Program-made: the position numbers and the translations under genes
Part shown: one piece after another, positions 9,047 to 18,182 of the stretch
How positions within the stretch are numbered: position 1 is the first letter of the stretch
How the letters are laid out: every line of letters starts with the position of its first letter
Notes under the pieces: model-generated
What the model was told of the DNA's origin: nothing
Database searches by the model: none
What the model saw: the letters and a program-made list of their open reading frames with translations, nothing else
Assembly: GCA_963761325.1 (NCBI GenBank)
Contig: CAVXGZ010000004.1
Coordinates: forward strand, 310,001 to 374,000
Length of the DNA: 64,000 bases
Source of the DNA: Streptantibioticus_C sp963761325
GTDB lineage: Bacteria; Actinomycetota; Actinomycetes; Streptomycetales; Streptomycetaceae
Direction of reading: 5' to 3'

Positions 9047-9441
9047 TGATCGATTCGGTTGATGAATTCATCAGGCTGCGCGGCAGTTCAGACTCGCGGG
9101 ATTATCGTAGATCTGTCACCGATGAAGCTCCGGAGCAAGTTTGGCTGGACATCGTCAGGGAACACCCGGGCGAACGCGTCGGTGTGGTCCAGAACAAGAC
9201 GGTGCCGCTCAGCGTGTTGCACGTTCTGGCCGTCGACGCCGATCCTCGCGTGAGATTCATGGTCGCCATGAAGCGCAAGCTGACGCCGGAGATTCTCGAT
9301 ATCCTGGCCCTCGATACGGACGAATCAGTGAGGATGCAGGTCGCGCGCCACAGGAATACATCAGCCGCATCATTGCAGATGCTGCTTGATGACGAGTGGG
9401 GCGAGATTCGCGACCATGTCAGATCACGCCTCGACGACTGA
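9046..9441 (+). CDS. Candidate immunity protein, HEAT/leucine-rich-variant repeats (131 aa)
   Basis: The ATG at 9046 overlaps the last base of the RHS toxin stop codon, so it is translationally coupled to the toxin. The middle and C-terminus consist of short helical repeats of the form DADPRVRFMVAMKRKLTPEIL and DTDESVRMQVARHRNTSAASL, which resemble HEAT or variant leucine-rich repeats. Toxin operons of this kind normally end with a cytoplasmic immunity protein that binds and blocks the toxin domain. The position, small size and acidic character fit that role. A GTG one codon upstream (9043) is an alternative start. Binding to this particular toxin is inferred. Confidence 0.8.
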   Translation: MIDSVDEFIRLRGSSDSRDYRRSVTDEAPEQVWLDIVREHPGERVGVVQNKTVPLSVLHVLAVDADPRVRFMVAMKRKLTPEILDILALDTDESVRMQVARHRNTSAASLQMLLDDEWGEIRDHVRSRLDD

Positions 9442-9710
9442 ACGAAGGCGAGCAGCCGCGGCGCGATCGATCCCGGGTCGTTCGAAACGCTGCTCATCGC
9501 CTTCGTCAGCGGAGCACGCACCGCCCGGTGCCCCGGGTCGCCCACCGCTGCGGCAACTCCGCCTCGTCGGGGGTGCCGCGTTCGCGGGGCGGGTGGGGCT
9601 GGTGGGGGGCGTGACGCACGAGACTGCGGATCGCGCTTCCCGGGGGGCGGGACCGGGTAGTCCTTCGCCCGGTGCTTGCGGGCCGGAGGATGACGGAAGG
9701 CGGGTCTGAG
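9442..9710. other. Intergenic boundary between toxin locus and NRPS cluster
   Basis: These 269 bases have no convincing coding frame. The GC content rises sharply across it, marking the change from the lower-GC RHS locus to the very GC-rich NRPS genes. I do not see an attachment site or terminal repeat. Confidence 0.4.
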
Positions 9711-11510
9711 ATGTCGGACGTCCCCACGGGACCGCCGTGGCCGCGGCGCGGGCTGCACGAGCTGGTCGCGGCGCAGGCGGACCGAACCCCGGAGCGGGTG
9801 GCGGTCCGGTGCGGGGGGCGGGCGCTGACGTACCGGGAACTCGTCGCGGCGGGCGAGGCGGTGGCGGGGCGGCTGGCCGGCCGCGGGGTCGGCCGGGGCG
9901 ACCGGGTCGCGGTGCTGGTCGACCGTTCGGTCGACCTCCCGGTCGCGTTACTCGGGGTGCTCGGCTCCGGCGCCGCGTTCGTGCCCGTCGACCCCGGCTA
10001 CCCGGCCGAACGACGGGCGCACATGCTGCGCGACTGCGGCGCTGCGCTCACCCTCACCGTCGGCCGGCTCGCCGAACGGGCCCGCACCGCCGGCGTCCTG
10101 GTGCTGGACGCGCCGCAGGCGGCCGGCGAGCAGGCGCCGGGCGGCCCGCGGGGCGCGGAGCCGGGAGACCTCGCCTACCTGATGTACACCTCCGGTTCGA
10201 CCGGCCGGCCCAAGGGGGTCGGGGTGGACCACCGGGCACTGGTCAAGGGCGTGCTGGCGATGGGCGCTGTGGTCGCTCCCGAGCCGGGCGACGTCTGGCT
10301 CTCGGTGACGTCCGCGTCCTTCGACCCGGTGCTGGTGGAGCTGTTCCTGCCGCTGACGCACGGTTCGACGGTGGTGATCGCCGACGAGCAGCAGGTGCTG
10401 GACGGGGAGGCGCTGCGCGACGCGCTGGCGGCCGGCGGCGCGACCGTGCTGCAGGCCACCCCGCTGACCTGGCGGATGCTGCTGGACGCGGGCTGGCCGG
10501 GCGGGCTGCGGGTGGCGCTGTGCGGCGGAGAGCCGCTGGCGCCCTCGCTGGCGGCCGAGTTGGCCGCCCGGGCCGGGCGGGTGTGGAACATCTACGGCCC
10601 GACCGAGACGACCGTCTGGTCCACCGCCCACCTGGTCACCGCCGCCGACCGCCGCACGGTGCCGGTCGGGCGGGCGCTGCCGGACACCACGCTGCACGTG
10701 CTGGACGAGCGGATGCGGGCCGTACCGGCCGGGGAGCGCGGCGAGGTCTGGATCGGCGGCGGCGGCGTGACGCGCGGCTACTTCGGGCGGCCGGAGCTGA
10801 CCGCGGGCGTCTTCGCGGCCGACCCGTTCGGGCCGCCGGGCAGCCGGCTCTACCGGACCGGCGACCTGGGCCGGCTGGACGCGGACGGCGAACTCGAACT
10901 GCTGGGCCGCGCCGACCACCAGGTCAAGATCCGCGGCCACCGGGTCGAACCCGGCGAGATCGAGAACTGGCTGCGCGAGCACCCGGCGGTGGCGGACGTC
11001 CTGGTGCTGGCCCGGCAGGACGGCGGCGAGGCGCGGTTGGCGGCCTACGTGCGCCCGGCCGCCGGCGCGGTCCTCGACGAGCCGGCGCTGCGGGCGCACG
11101 CGGCGGTCCGGCTGCCGCGGCACATGGTGCCGAGCGCCTTCGTCGCGGTGGACGCCTGGCCGCGCACCCCCAACGGCAAGGTGGACCGGCGCGCGCTGCC
11201 GGCGCCCGGTCCTGCGCCGGCCGAGGCCGCCGGCGGCGGGCGGGAGGCGGCCGGCGGGCAGGACGAGGTGGCCGACGCGCTCGCCGGCATCTGGCACGAG
11301 GTGCTGGGGGCGAGGCCGGCCGGGCCGCAGGCGGACTTCTTCGGGATGGGCGGCCATTCGCTGCAGGTGATGCGGATGGTCAAGAGCATCCGGGCCCGGT
11401 TCGGGGTGCGGATGAACGCGGTGCGGATGATGCGGGCGGCCACCCTCGCCGACCAGGCCGCGCTGGTGCGGGCCGCGGTCGCCGCCGATCCGGTGGACGC
11501 GCCGCCGTAG
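9711..11510 (+). CDS. NRPS initiation protein, adenylation-PCP (599 aa)
   Basis: It activates one amino or carboxylic acid as an adenylate and loads it on its own carrier protein. Adenylation core motifs are intact: A3 YTSGSTGRPKG at about 159, A5 IYGPTETT near 294, A7 YRTGDLG, A8 GRADHQVKIRGHRVEPGEIE and A10 NGKVD near 487. The carrier domain has GMGGHSL with the phosphopantetheine Ser at about 550. It has no condensation domain, so it should start the chain. My manual reading of the ten specificity positions is D-P-V-Q-A-C-I-V-W-K, which I cannot match to a known substrate. I prefer ATG 9711 (GGAAGG 10 bases upstream); ATG 9690 is possible, though GGAGG abuts it. Confidence 0.95.
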   Translation: MSDVPTGPPWPRRGLHELVAAQADRTPERVAVRCGGRALTYRELVAAGEAVAGRLAGRGVGRGDRVAVLVDRSVDLPVALLGVLGSGAAFVPVDPGYPAERRAHMLRDCGAALTLTVGRLAERARTAGVLVLDAPQAAGEQAPGGPRGAEPGDLAYLMYTSGSTGRPKGVGVDHRALVKGVLAMGAVVAPEPGDVWLSVTSASFDPVLVELFLPLTHGSTVVIADEQQVLDGEALRDALAAGGATVLQATPLTWRMLLDAGWPGGLRVALCGGEPLAPSLAAELAARAGRVWNIYGPTETTVWSTAHLVTAADRRTVPVGRALPDTTLHVLDERMRAVPAGERGEVWIGGGGVTRGYFGRPELTAGVFAADPFGPPGSRLYRTGDLGRLDADGELELLGRADHQVKIRGHRVEPGEIENWLREHPAVADVLVLARQDGGEARLAAYVRPAAGAVLDEPALRAHAAVRLPRHMVPSAFVAVDAWPRTPNGKVDRRALPAPGPAPAEAAGGGREAAGGQDEVADALAGIWHEVLGARPAGPQADFFGMGGHSLQVMRMVKSIRARFGVRMNAVRMMRAATLADQAALVRAAVAADPVDAPP

Positions 11511-11613
11511 ACGCACCGCGGCACCGCAGCCGGGAGCGCCCACGGGCACCTCCGGCGCCGACACCACCACCGCCGCAAGGATCCCCCACGCCCTGCCTGA
11601 GAGGTGATCGATC

Positions 11614-14600
11614 ATGGAAGACACCCGGGAACTCACCGCGTTGCCGGCGATCCAGCGTCCGCTGTGGCTCGCGAGCCGGATGACGCAGGACCTGCCGGTC
11701 TACAACGAGGCCGAGGGCTTCCGGCTGTCCGGACCGCTGGACCGGGCGGGGCTGGTGCGGGCGCTGGACGCGCTGTGGTCACGCCATCCGGCGCTGCGTT
11801 CGGTGGTGGCGGCGGACGCCGACGGGCTGCCGCGGGTGCGGGTGCTGCCCGAAGGATCGTTCCCGCTGGAGGAGTTGGACCTGCGCGGTCATCCGGAGCG
11901 GGACGCCCGGCGGCTCGGTGAGCAGGCCGCCGCCGACTCGGTGCGCCGGACGTTCGACCTGGACGAGGGCCCGTTGGCGCGGGCGTACCTGATCCGCTGC
12001 GCCGACCGGGAGTGGCTGTTCGGCCTGGTGCTGCACCACCTGGTCTCGGACGGCGAGAGCTTCCAGGTGCTGGTCGAGGAGTTGGGCGCGCTGTACGCGG
12101 GCGAGGCGCTGCCGGTGCGGGACGAGGACCCGTTGGTGGCGCAGCGGCTGCTGGAGTCGGTGGCCGGGCAAACGCAGGTGCGCGCCGATCTCGACTACTG
12201 GCGCGGGCAGTTGGCCGGTCTGCCGGCCCGGCCGCGGCCGCCGGGCGGTGCGGCGGCCGGGGAGTCCGGCGGCCATCGCGGCCGGCGGGAGCCGCTGGCG
12301 CTGGACGAGGACTGGTTCACGGCGGTGGGCGCCGCCGCCGCGCGGTTACGGGTGTCGCCGTTCGCCGTGGTGGCCGCGGCGGTCTCCGTCGTGGTGTCCC
12401 GGCTGGAGCGCACCGACGACCTGGTCATCGGCAGCACGGTCAACATGCGCTCCGAGGTGGACGCGGAGGAGCTGGTCGGCTACTTCATGAAGGTCGTCCC
12501 GCTGCGGCTGCGGGTCGCGGAGTCCGACCCGGCGGCCGAGTTGGTGCGGCGGGCCCACGAGACCGTGCTGGACGCGATGGACCACACGGCGGTCGGGTTC
12601 GACGAGATCGTGGCGGCGCTGGACGGCCGCGGCGCCGGGCACTCCCCGGTCTTCCAGGTCGCCCTGGAGCTGCACTACGAGTCCGGCGAGCTCGACCTGC
12701 CCGGCGTGCGCGCCACCCGGATGTCGGTCGACCCGGGCACCGCGAAGTTCGACCTCACCTTCCACCTCAACGCCGCGCCCGGCACGCCGGGTTACCTGGA
12801 GTACCGCACCGACCGGTACGACGGGCCGACCGCGCGGGGGGTGGCCGGCGCGGTCGCGGCGGTGCTGGCCCGGCTGTGCGCGCCGGAGCCGGGCACGGTG
12901 GGCGAACTGCCGCCGGCCGACCCGGACGCGGCGCGGGCGGCCGACGGCTGGCAGACCGGTCCTGACCTCGCGCCGGGCACCGTGCCGCTGCCGGACGCGG
13001 TGCGCGAGCGGGCCGCGCTGCACCCCGGCCGGGCGGCGGTGGTCTGCGGCGCGGACGAGGTGAGCTACGAGTGCTTCGTGCGGCAGGCGGACCTGCTCGG
13101 CCGGGCGCTGGCCGACGCCGGGGTGGCGCCCGGCGACGTGGTGGGCGTGGCGGTGGGCCGATCGGCCGCGCAGATCTGCGCGTTGTTCGGCGTCTGGTCG
13201 GCGGGCGCGGTGTGCGCGCCGCTCGACCCGGCCCTGCCGGCGGACCGGCTGCGGCGGATGATGGCCGCGGCCGGCGTCCGGGTGGTGCTGGTGGACGCCG
13301 GGGCCGACGCGTCGCCGTCCTTCGCCGGGGTTCGCCGGGTGCCGGCCGGTCTGGCCCAGTCGGAGCCGGCCGGGGCGCCGGCGGGGCCGGTGGCGAAGGT
13401 GGAGCCGGACGACGTCGCGTATCTGGTCTTCACCTCGGGAACCAGCGGGACCCCGAAGCCGGTCGCGGTGCGGCACCTGAGCCTGACGGTGTTCGGGCAG
13501 GCGATGGGCCGGCTGGCCTACGACGCCCTTCCGGTGCCCGCGCGGGTGGCGGTCAACGCGCCGTTCTCCTTCGACGCGTCCTGGCAGGGCACGCAGTTGC
13601 TGCGCGCCGGCCACACCCTCTACCCGGTGCCCGACGCGGTGCGCGCCGACCCGGAGGCCATGGTCGGCTTCCTGCGGGACAACGCTGTCGAGGCGCTGGA
13701 CGGCACGCCCACGCACCTGGCCTCCCTGCTGGACGCGGGCCTGCTGGAGCCGGGCGCGCACCGGCCGGAAGTGCTGGTGCTGGGCGGTGAGGCGGTCTCG
13801 GCCGAGCTGTGGGGCCGTCTCGCGTCCAGCGGCGTGCGGGCGTTCAACGTCTACGGCCCGACGGAGTTCACCGTCAACGCCACCGCGTGCCGGATCGAGG
13901 ACCCGACCGCGCGGCCGGTGATCGGCCGGCCGCTCGCCGGGGTGACCGCGCGGGTGCTGGACGCCCGGCTGCGCCCGGTGCCGGTCGGGTTCCCCGGCGA
14001 GCTGCACCTGTCCGGGCCGCAGCTCGCGGTCGGCTACGTGGGCCTGCCGGAGCTGACCGGGCAGCGCTTCTGGCGGTCGGCGGACGGGACGCGGCAGTAC
14101 GCGACCGGCGACCTGGTCCGGTGGCGCGGCGACGGCAGCCTGGAGTTCCTCGGGCGGCGCGACGAGCAGGTCAAGCTGCGCGGCTTCCGGATCGAGCCGG
14201 CCGAGATCACCGCGGTGCTGCGCGCGGCGCCCGGCGTGGCGGACGCCGCCGTGGTGGTCGTCGGCGAGGGCACGCCCACCGCGATGCTGCACGCCTGCCT
14301 GGTGATGGCCGGCGGCGCGGCGGACCACGAGGGAGTGCGGGAGTTCGCGGCCGGCCGGCTGCCCGGCTACATGGTGCCCTCCTCGTTCGCCGTGGTCGCC
14401 CAACTGCCGCGCACCGGCACCGGGAAGCTCGACGCGGCCGCGATCGGGCGCACCGCCGGCCGGTCGCGGCCGGCCGCGCGCACCGGCAGCTCCAGCCCGG
14501 TGCGCCGCCGGATGGCGCGCCTGTGGAGCGGGCTGCTGGACCGCGAGGCGGTGGCCGACGAGGACGACTTCTTCGCGCTGGGCGGCCACTCGCTGCTGGC

Positions 14601-15603
14601 CAGCCGGCTGGTGCGGCAGGTCGGCGTGGAGTTCGGCGTCGGGCTGAGCCTGCAGACCGTCTTCGGCCGCCGCACCCTGGCGGCGATGGCCGACGCGGTG
14701 GAGGCGCGGCTCGCGGCGGGCCCGCCGGCAGGGCAGGCGGCGGGGCAGGCCGACGCCGGCGGCGAGGGGCTGGTCGTCGCGCTTTCGTCGGGCGCCGAAC
14801 CGGCGCCGCCCGGCGGCCCGTTGGTCATGCTGCACCCGCTCGGCGGGTCGCTCTTCCCCTACGAGCCGCTGCTGCGGCTGCTGCCCGCGGCGCTGCCGGT
14901 GTGGGGCGTGCGCTCGCCCGCGGTGGCCGGCGCCGGCGAGGAGCCGCCGGACGTGGCGGCGCTGGCCACCCGGTACGCCGACGAGATCACCCGGGCGGTG
15001 CCCGCGCCGCGGCTGGCGCTGTTCGGCTGGTCGCTCGGCGGGCTGATCGCGCTGGCGGTGGCCGCCGAGTTGGAGGCGCGCGGCGTCGGGATCGACTTCG
15101 TGGAGATGTGGGACTGCGGGGTCGGCACCGAGGAGCCGCTGGGCGACCGCGAGTCGCTGCGGATGGCGTTGCGCGCCGCCTACGGCCCCGAGGCGCTGCG
15201 GCGCGACGCACCGCTGGTGACCGCCGTCCTGGACCTGGTGCCCGAGGGCGCGCGGGTGGACGAGGCGCTGCTGCGGACCGTGCGGGAGCGGACCCGGGCG
15301 CTGGGCGGCGCGTCGGACGCCGCCGCGCTGCCGCGGCACTTCGAGGTGATCCGGCACCAGACCGAGCTGTTCCGCGGCTGGCAGCCGGCGCCGCTGCGCG
15401 CGCCGCTGCACGTCGTCTACGCCGAACCCAGCCTGCGTGACGGCAGCGTGGGCCGCACCGACTGGGGGCGGGTGACCTCCGCGCCGTGGACCGAGGCGAC
15501 GGTGCGGGCCGACCACTACGGGATGGTGCGGCCGCTGGCCGTCACCGAGTCGGCGCGCGCGCTGCTGTCCCGGCTGGCCGGCCGCACCGCCGGGACCGGG
15601 TGA
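11614..15603 (+). CDS. NRPS module, condensation-adenylation-PCP-thioesterase (1329 aa)
   Basis: This is a second and terminating module. The condensation domain (about 1-440) carries HHLVSDG at 141, the HHxxxDG active site. The adenylation domain (about 465-945) has FTSGTSGTPKP near 606, VYGPTE, YATGDLVRW and GTGKLD near 935. The carrier Ser lies in ALGGHSL at 993. The thioesterase (about 1060-1329) has GWSLGG with Ser1140 and a distal His in ADHYGM at 1301. My manual specificity reading is D-A-Q-D-L-L-V-V-N-K, close to codes reported for Gln. A3 is slightly unusual (PKPV where PKGV is usual). GAGAGG precedes the ATG by 8 bases. Together with the A-PCP protein it would make and release a dipeptide or cyclised product. 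Confidence 0.96.
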   Translation: MEDTRELTALPAIQRPLWLASRMTQDLPVYNEAEGFRLSGPLDRAGLVRALDALWSRHPALRSVVAADADGLPRVRVLPEGSFPLEELDLRGHPERDARRLGEQAAADSVRRTFDLDEGPLARAYLIRCADREWLFGLVLHHLVSDGESFQVLVEELGALYAGEALPVRDEDPLVAQRLLESVAGQTQVRADLDYWRGQLAGLPARPRPPGGAAAGESGGHRGRREPLALDEDWFTAVGAAAARLRVSPFAVVAAAVSVVVSRLERTDDLVIGSTVNMRSEVDAEELVGYFMKVVPLRLRVAESDPAAELVRRAHETVLDAMDHTAVGFDEIVAALDGRGAGHSPVFQVALELHYESGELDLPGVRATRMSVDPGTAKFDLTFHLNAAPGTPGYLEYRTDRYDGPTARGVAGAVAAVLARLCAPEPGTVGELPPADPDAARAADGWQTGPDLAPGTVPLPDAVRERAALHPGRAAVVCGADEVSYECFVRQADLLGRALADAGVAPGDVVGVAVGRSAAQICALFGVWSAGAVCAPLDPALPADRLRRMMAAAGVRVVLVDAGADASPSFAGVRRVPAGLAQSEPAGAPAGPVAKVEPDDVAYLVFTSGTSGTPKPVAVRHLSLTVFGQAMGRLAYDALPVPARVAVNAPFSFDASWQGTQLLRAGHTLYPVPDAVRADPEAMVGFLRDNAVEALDGTPTHLASLLDAGLLEPGAHRPEVLVLGGEAVSAELWGRLASSGVRAFNVYGPTEFTVNATACRIEDPTARPVIGRPLAGVTARVLDARLRPVPVGFPGELHLSGPQLAVGYVGLPELTGQRFWRSADGTRQYATGDLVRWRGDGSLEFLGRRDEQVKLRGFRIEPAEITAVLRAAPGVADAAVVVVGEGTPTAMLHACLVMAGGAADHEGVREFAAGRLPGYMVPSSFAVVAQLPRTGTGKLDAAAIGRTAGRSRPAARTGSSSPVRRRMARLWSGLLDREAVADEDDFFALGGHSLLASRLVRQVGVEFGVGLSLQTVFGRRTLAAMADAVEARLAAGPPAGQAAGQADAGGEGLVVALSSGAEPAPPGGPLVMLHPLGGSLFPYEPLLRLLPAALPVWGVRSPAVAGAGEEPPDVAALATRYADEITRAVPAPRLALFGWSLGGLIALAVAAELEARGVGIDFVEMWDCGVGTEEPLGDRESLRMALRAAYGPEALRRDAPLVTAVLDLVPEGARVDEALLRTVRERTRALGGASDAAALPRHFEVIRHQTELFRGWQPAPLRAPLHVVYAEPSLRDGSVGRTDWGRVTSAPWTEATVRADHYGMVRPLAVTESARALLSRLAGRTAGTG

Positions 15604-15658
15604 CGTTCCCGGGAACGCCGGGAACCGCCGAGAGACAACGAGACCGAGAGGGAACGCC

Positions 15659-16906
15659 ATGCCCGGGAAAGCCCGCACCGCCGTCGTCGTGGACGCCTAC
15701 TACAACGCGAGTTCGCTGCCGCCGGCCTTCGCGCGCCGCGGGGTCGACGTGGTGCACCTGCAGAGCACGCCGGAGCCGATCGAGTCCTGGACCCCGCCGG
15801 ACCCGGCCGCCTACACCGCGAACCTCGTGCACGCCGACGAGGAGTCGACGCTGCGGCTCCTGGCGGCCTACGACCCGGTCTGCGTCATCGCCGGCCAGGA
15901 GCCCGGGGTGCCGCTGGCCGACCGGTTGAGCGAGCGGATGGGCCTGCCCACCAACGGCTCGCGGCTGTCGCGGGCCCGCCGGGACAAGTACGCGATGGCG
16001 GAGACGCTGCGGGCGGCCGGGGTGCGCGCCGTCGAGCAGTTCAAGAGCGACGCGGTGGAGCCGGTGGCCGGGTGGGTGGCGGAGCGCGGCGCCTTCCCGG
16101 TGGTGGTCAAGCCGCTCAGCTCGTGCAACACCGACGGCGTGGTCGTCTGCTTCACGATGGCGGAGGTCCGGCGGGCCGCGCGGGCCGTGCTGGACAGCCG
16201 GGACGCCTTCGGCCTGCCCAACACCGAGGTGCTGGTCCAGGCGTACCTGGACGGCGACGAGTACATCGTGGACACCGTCAGCCGGGACGGCCGGCACTTC
16301 GTCAGCAGCGTGTGGAGGTACGAGAAGAACCTCGTCAACGGCAAGAACCTCTACGACAAGGACATCCTCGTGCCGCCGGACGTCTCGCCGGCCCCGGAGC
16401 TGATCGGCTACGTGCGCACCGCGCTGGACGCGCTCGGCATCCGGCACGGCGCGGCGCACAGCGAGGTGAAGATGACCTCCGCCGGGCCGACCCTGGTGGA
16501 GACCGGGGCGCGGCTGAGCGGCGGCATGCTGCCCGGCCTGCACGACGTGTGCCTCGGGCAGAACCAGGCGGACGTGCTGGCGCTGGCGTACGCCGACCCG
16601 GACGAGTTCCTGGCCCGCTACGCCGACCGCACCTACCGGCCGCGCCGGCCCGCGATGGGCTACACGGTCGCCACCTCGGTGGACGGCGTGGTCCGGGCGA
16701 TCGACGAGGAGGCGGTCGCCCGGATCAACGCGCTGCCGACCGTGCACCGCACCGTGCTGAACGTGGCGCCGGGCCAGCGCATCCGGCCCACCGTGGACCT
16801 GGGCACCTGCACGATGCGCGTCTACATGACCGGGCCCACCCAGGAGGCGATCCTCGCGGACTACGCACAGGTCCGGGAGCTCAAGGAGCGGGTCTACCAG
16901 GTCTGA
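15659..16906 (+). CDS. ATP-grasp ligase, amino acid/peptide ligase-like (415 aa)
   Basis: It should form an amide bond by activating a carboxylate as acyl phosphate with ATP. The sequence has an N-terminal Rossmann-like preATP-grasp region (AVVVDAYYNA), then FPVVVKPLSS (the ATP-binding lysine), VLVQAYLDGDEYIVDTV and the metal-binding region HSEVKMT...LVETGARLSGG. These are typical of the ATP-grasp group that includes L-amino acid ligases and ligases of dipeptide-antibiotic pathways. It lies 55 bases after the NRPS and overlaps the MFS gene by one base. It probably adds an amino acid to, or supplies a building block for, the NRPS product. The actual substrates are unknown. Confidence 0.92.
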   Translation: MPGKARTAVVVDAYYNASSLPPAFARRGVDVVHLQSTPEPIESWTPPDPAAYTANLVHADEESTLRLLAAYDPVCVIAGQEPGVPLADRLSERMGLPTNGSRLSRARRDKYAMAETLRAAGVRAVEQFKSDAVEPVAGWVAERGAFPVVVKPLSSCNTDGVVVCFTMAEVRRAARAVLDSRDAFGLPNTEVLVQAYLDGDEYIVDTVSRDGRHFVSSVWRYEKNLVNGKNLYDKDILVPPDVSPAPELIGYVRTALDALGIRHGAAHSEVKMTSAGPTLVETGARLSGGMLPGLHDVCLGQNQADVLALAYADPDEFLARYADRTYRPRRPAMGYTVATSVDGVVRAIDEEAVARINALPTVHRTVLNVAPGQRIRPTVDLGTCTMRVYMTGPTQEAILADYAQVRELKERVYQV

Positions 16907-18126
16907 TGTCCCTCCTTCGGCGCACGGTCGACGCGGTGCGCGGGCTCGGGCCCGGCATGCGCGTGCTGTTCCTCACCACGCTGATCGTCCAGACCGGCAG
17001 CGTGGTGCTCCCGTTCCTCACCGCCTACCTGGTGGACCGGCACCGGTACCCGATCGCGCAGGTGGGGCTGATCGTCGCGCTCTACGGGATCGGCGGCCTG
17101 GCGGCGGACCTGTGCGCCGGTCCGCTGCTGCGGGCCGCCGCGCCCCGCACGGTCATGGCGGCCGGGCTGGCGGGCAACGCGGTCACGGTGGGCTGCCTGC
17201 CGTTCCTGCAGCGGCCGGCGGCGCTGATGGCGGCCACCGCCGTGTGGGGCTTCTGCTACGAGATCTTCATGCCGGCCTCCTACCTGGAGACCGTCCGGCG
17301 CTCGCCGGAGCGCGACCTGAAGATCGCCTTCTCGCTCAACCGGCTGGCGATCAACCTGGGCATGGGCGTGGGCCCGTTGGCGGGCGCGGTGCTGTTCGGC
17401 TGGCGGCCCGGCACGCTCTTCGGGCTCAACGCGCTGGCCGCGCTGGCCGCCGCGCTCTACCTCGCCACCCGGCCCGCCGTGCCGCCGCGGCCGGCGGCCG
17501 CCGAGGAGCCGGCCGCCGGGGGCGCGGAACCCGCGGCGGGCGGGGGCCGGTTCTGGGCCGTGCTGGTCTCCAGCGTGCCGATCCACATCGCCTACGCGCT
17601 GCCGCTGACCTTCCTGAGCGTGTACATCCTGCGCTACCTGCACCTGTCGGGCACCTGGGTGGGACTGGTCTTCGCGGTCAGCGCCGGCAGCATCGTGCTG
17701 TTCGAGATCCCGCTCAACACCGCGATGCGCGACGTGAGCCCGTTCCGCTCGCTGGTGACCGGCTACGCGCTGGCGGCCGGCGGCTTCGCGCTGATGGGCG
17801 CGGTCCGCTCCGGCCCGGCGCTGCTGGTCGCGACGCTGCTGTGGACGGCCGCCGAGATGATGGTCTTCCCCGGGCTCATGCACTACGTCTCGCACGTCTC
17901 GCCGCCCCGGCAGGCGTCGCGGAACATGAGCCTGTACTCGGCCGTCATGAGCGTCGGGCTGATCGCGGCCCCGCAGCTCGCCCTCGCGCTGGCCGCCCGG
18001 GCCGGTCCGGCGAGCCCCTGGTACCTGGCCGGCGCGGCGGTGGCCGGCGGGCTGGTCGTCATCGTGGTGATGTTCCGCGGCGCGCTGCCCGCCCGGCGCG
18101 CGGCGTCGCGGTCCGGCGCGTCGTGA
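16906..18126 (+). CDS. MFS transporter, probable exporter of the cluster product (406 aa)
   Basis: A major facilitator protein with about 12 transmembrane segments in two halves joined by a Pro/Ala/Glu/Gly-rich loop (about residues 188-210). The ATG at 16906 overlaps the last base of the ligase stop (TGATG), so I start it there and not within the longer open frame that begins at 16072. The first half contains the AFSLNRLAINLGMGVGPLAGA segment typical of drug-efflux MFS proteins. Coupling to the ATP-grasp gene suggests it exports the peptide or protects the producer. Confidence 0.93.
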   Translation: MSLLRRTVDAVRGLGPGMRVLFLTTLIVQTGSVVLPFLTAYLVDRHRYPIAQVGLIVALYGIGGLAADLCAGPLLRAAAPRTVMAAGLAGNAVTVGCLPFLQRPAALMAATAVWGFCYEIFMPASYLETVRRSPERDLKIAFSLNRLAINLGMGVGPLAGAVLFGWRPGTLFGLNALAALAAALYLATRPAVPPRPAAAEEPAAGGAEPAAGGGRFWAVLVSSVPIHIAYALPLTFLSVYILRYLHLSGTWVGLVFAVSAGSIVLFEIPLNTAMRDVSPFRSLVTGYALAAGGFALMGAVRSGPALLVATLLWTAAEMMVFPGLMHYVSHVSPPRQASRNMSLYSAVMSVGLIAAPQLALALAARAGPASPWYLAGAAVAGGLVVIVVMFRGALPARRAASRSGAS

Positions 18127-18182
18127 GGAGTTCGCGCGCAGGCCGTGTGCCGCGGGCCGGCGGCATCGGGTTTGATGGAGGG

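Noticed and set aside
12346..15678. 1110-codon open frame on the minus strand opposite the second NRPS
   Set aside because: Arg/Pro/Gly/His-rich text with no family motif; the plus strand carries complete condensation, adenylation, carrier and thioesterase motifs.
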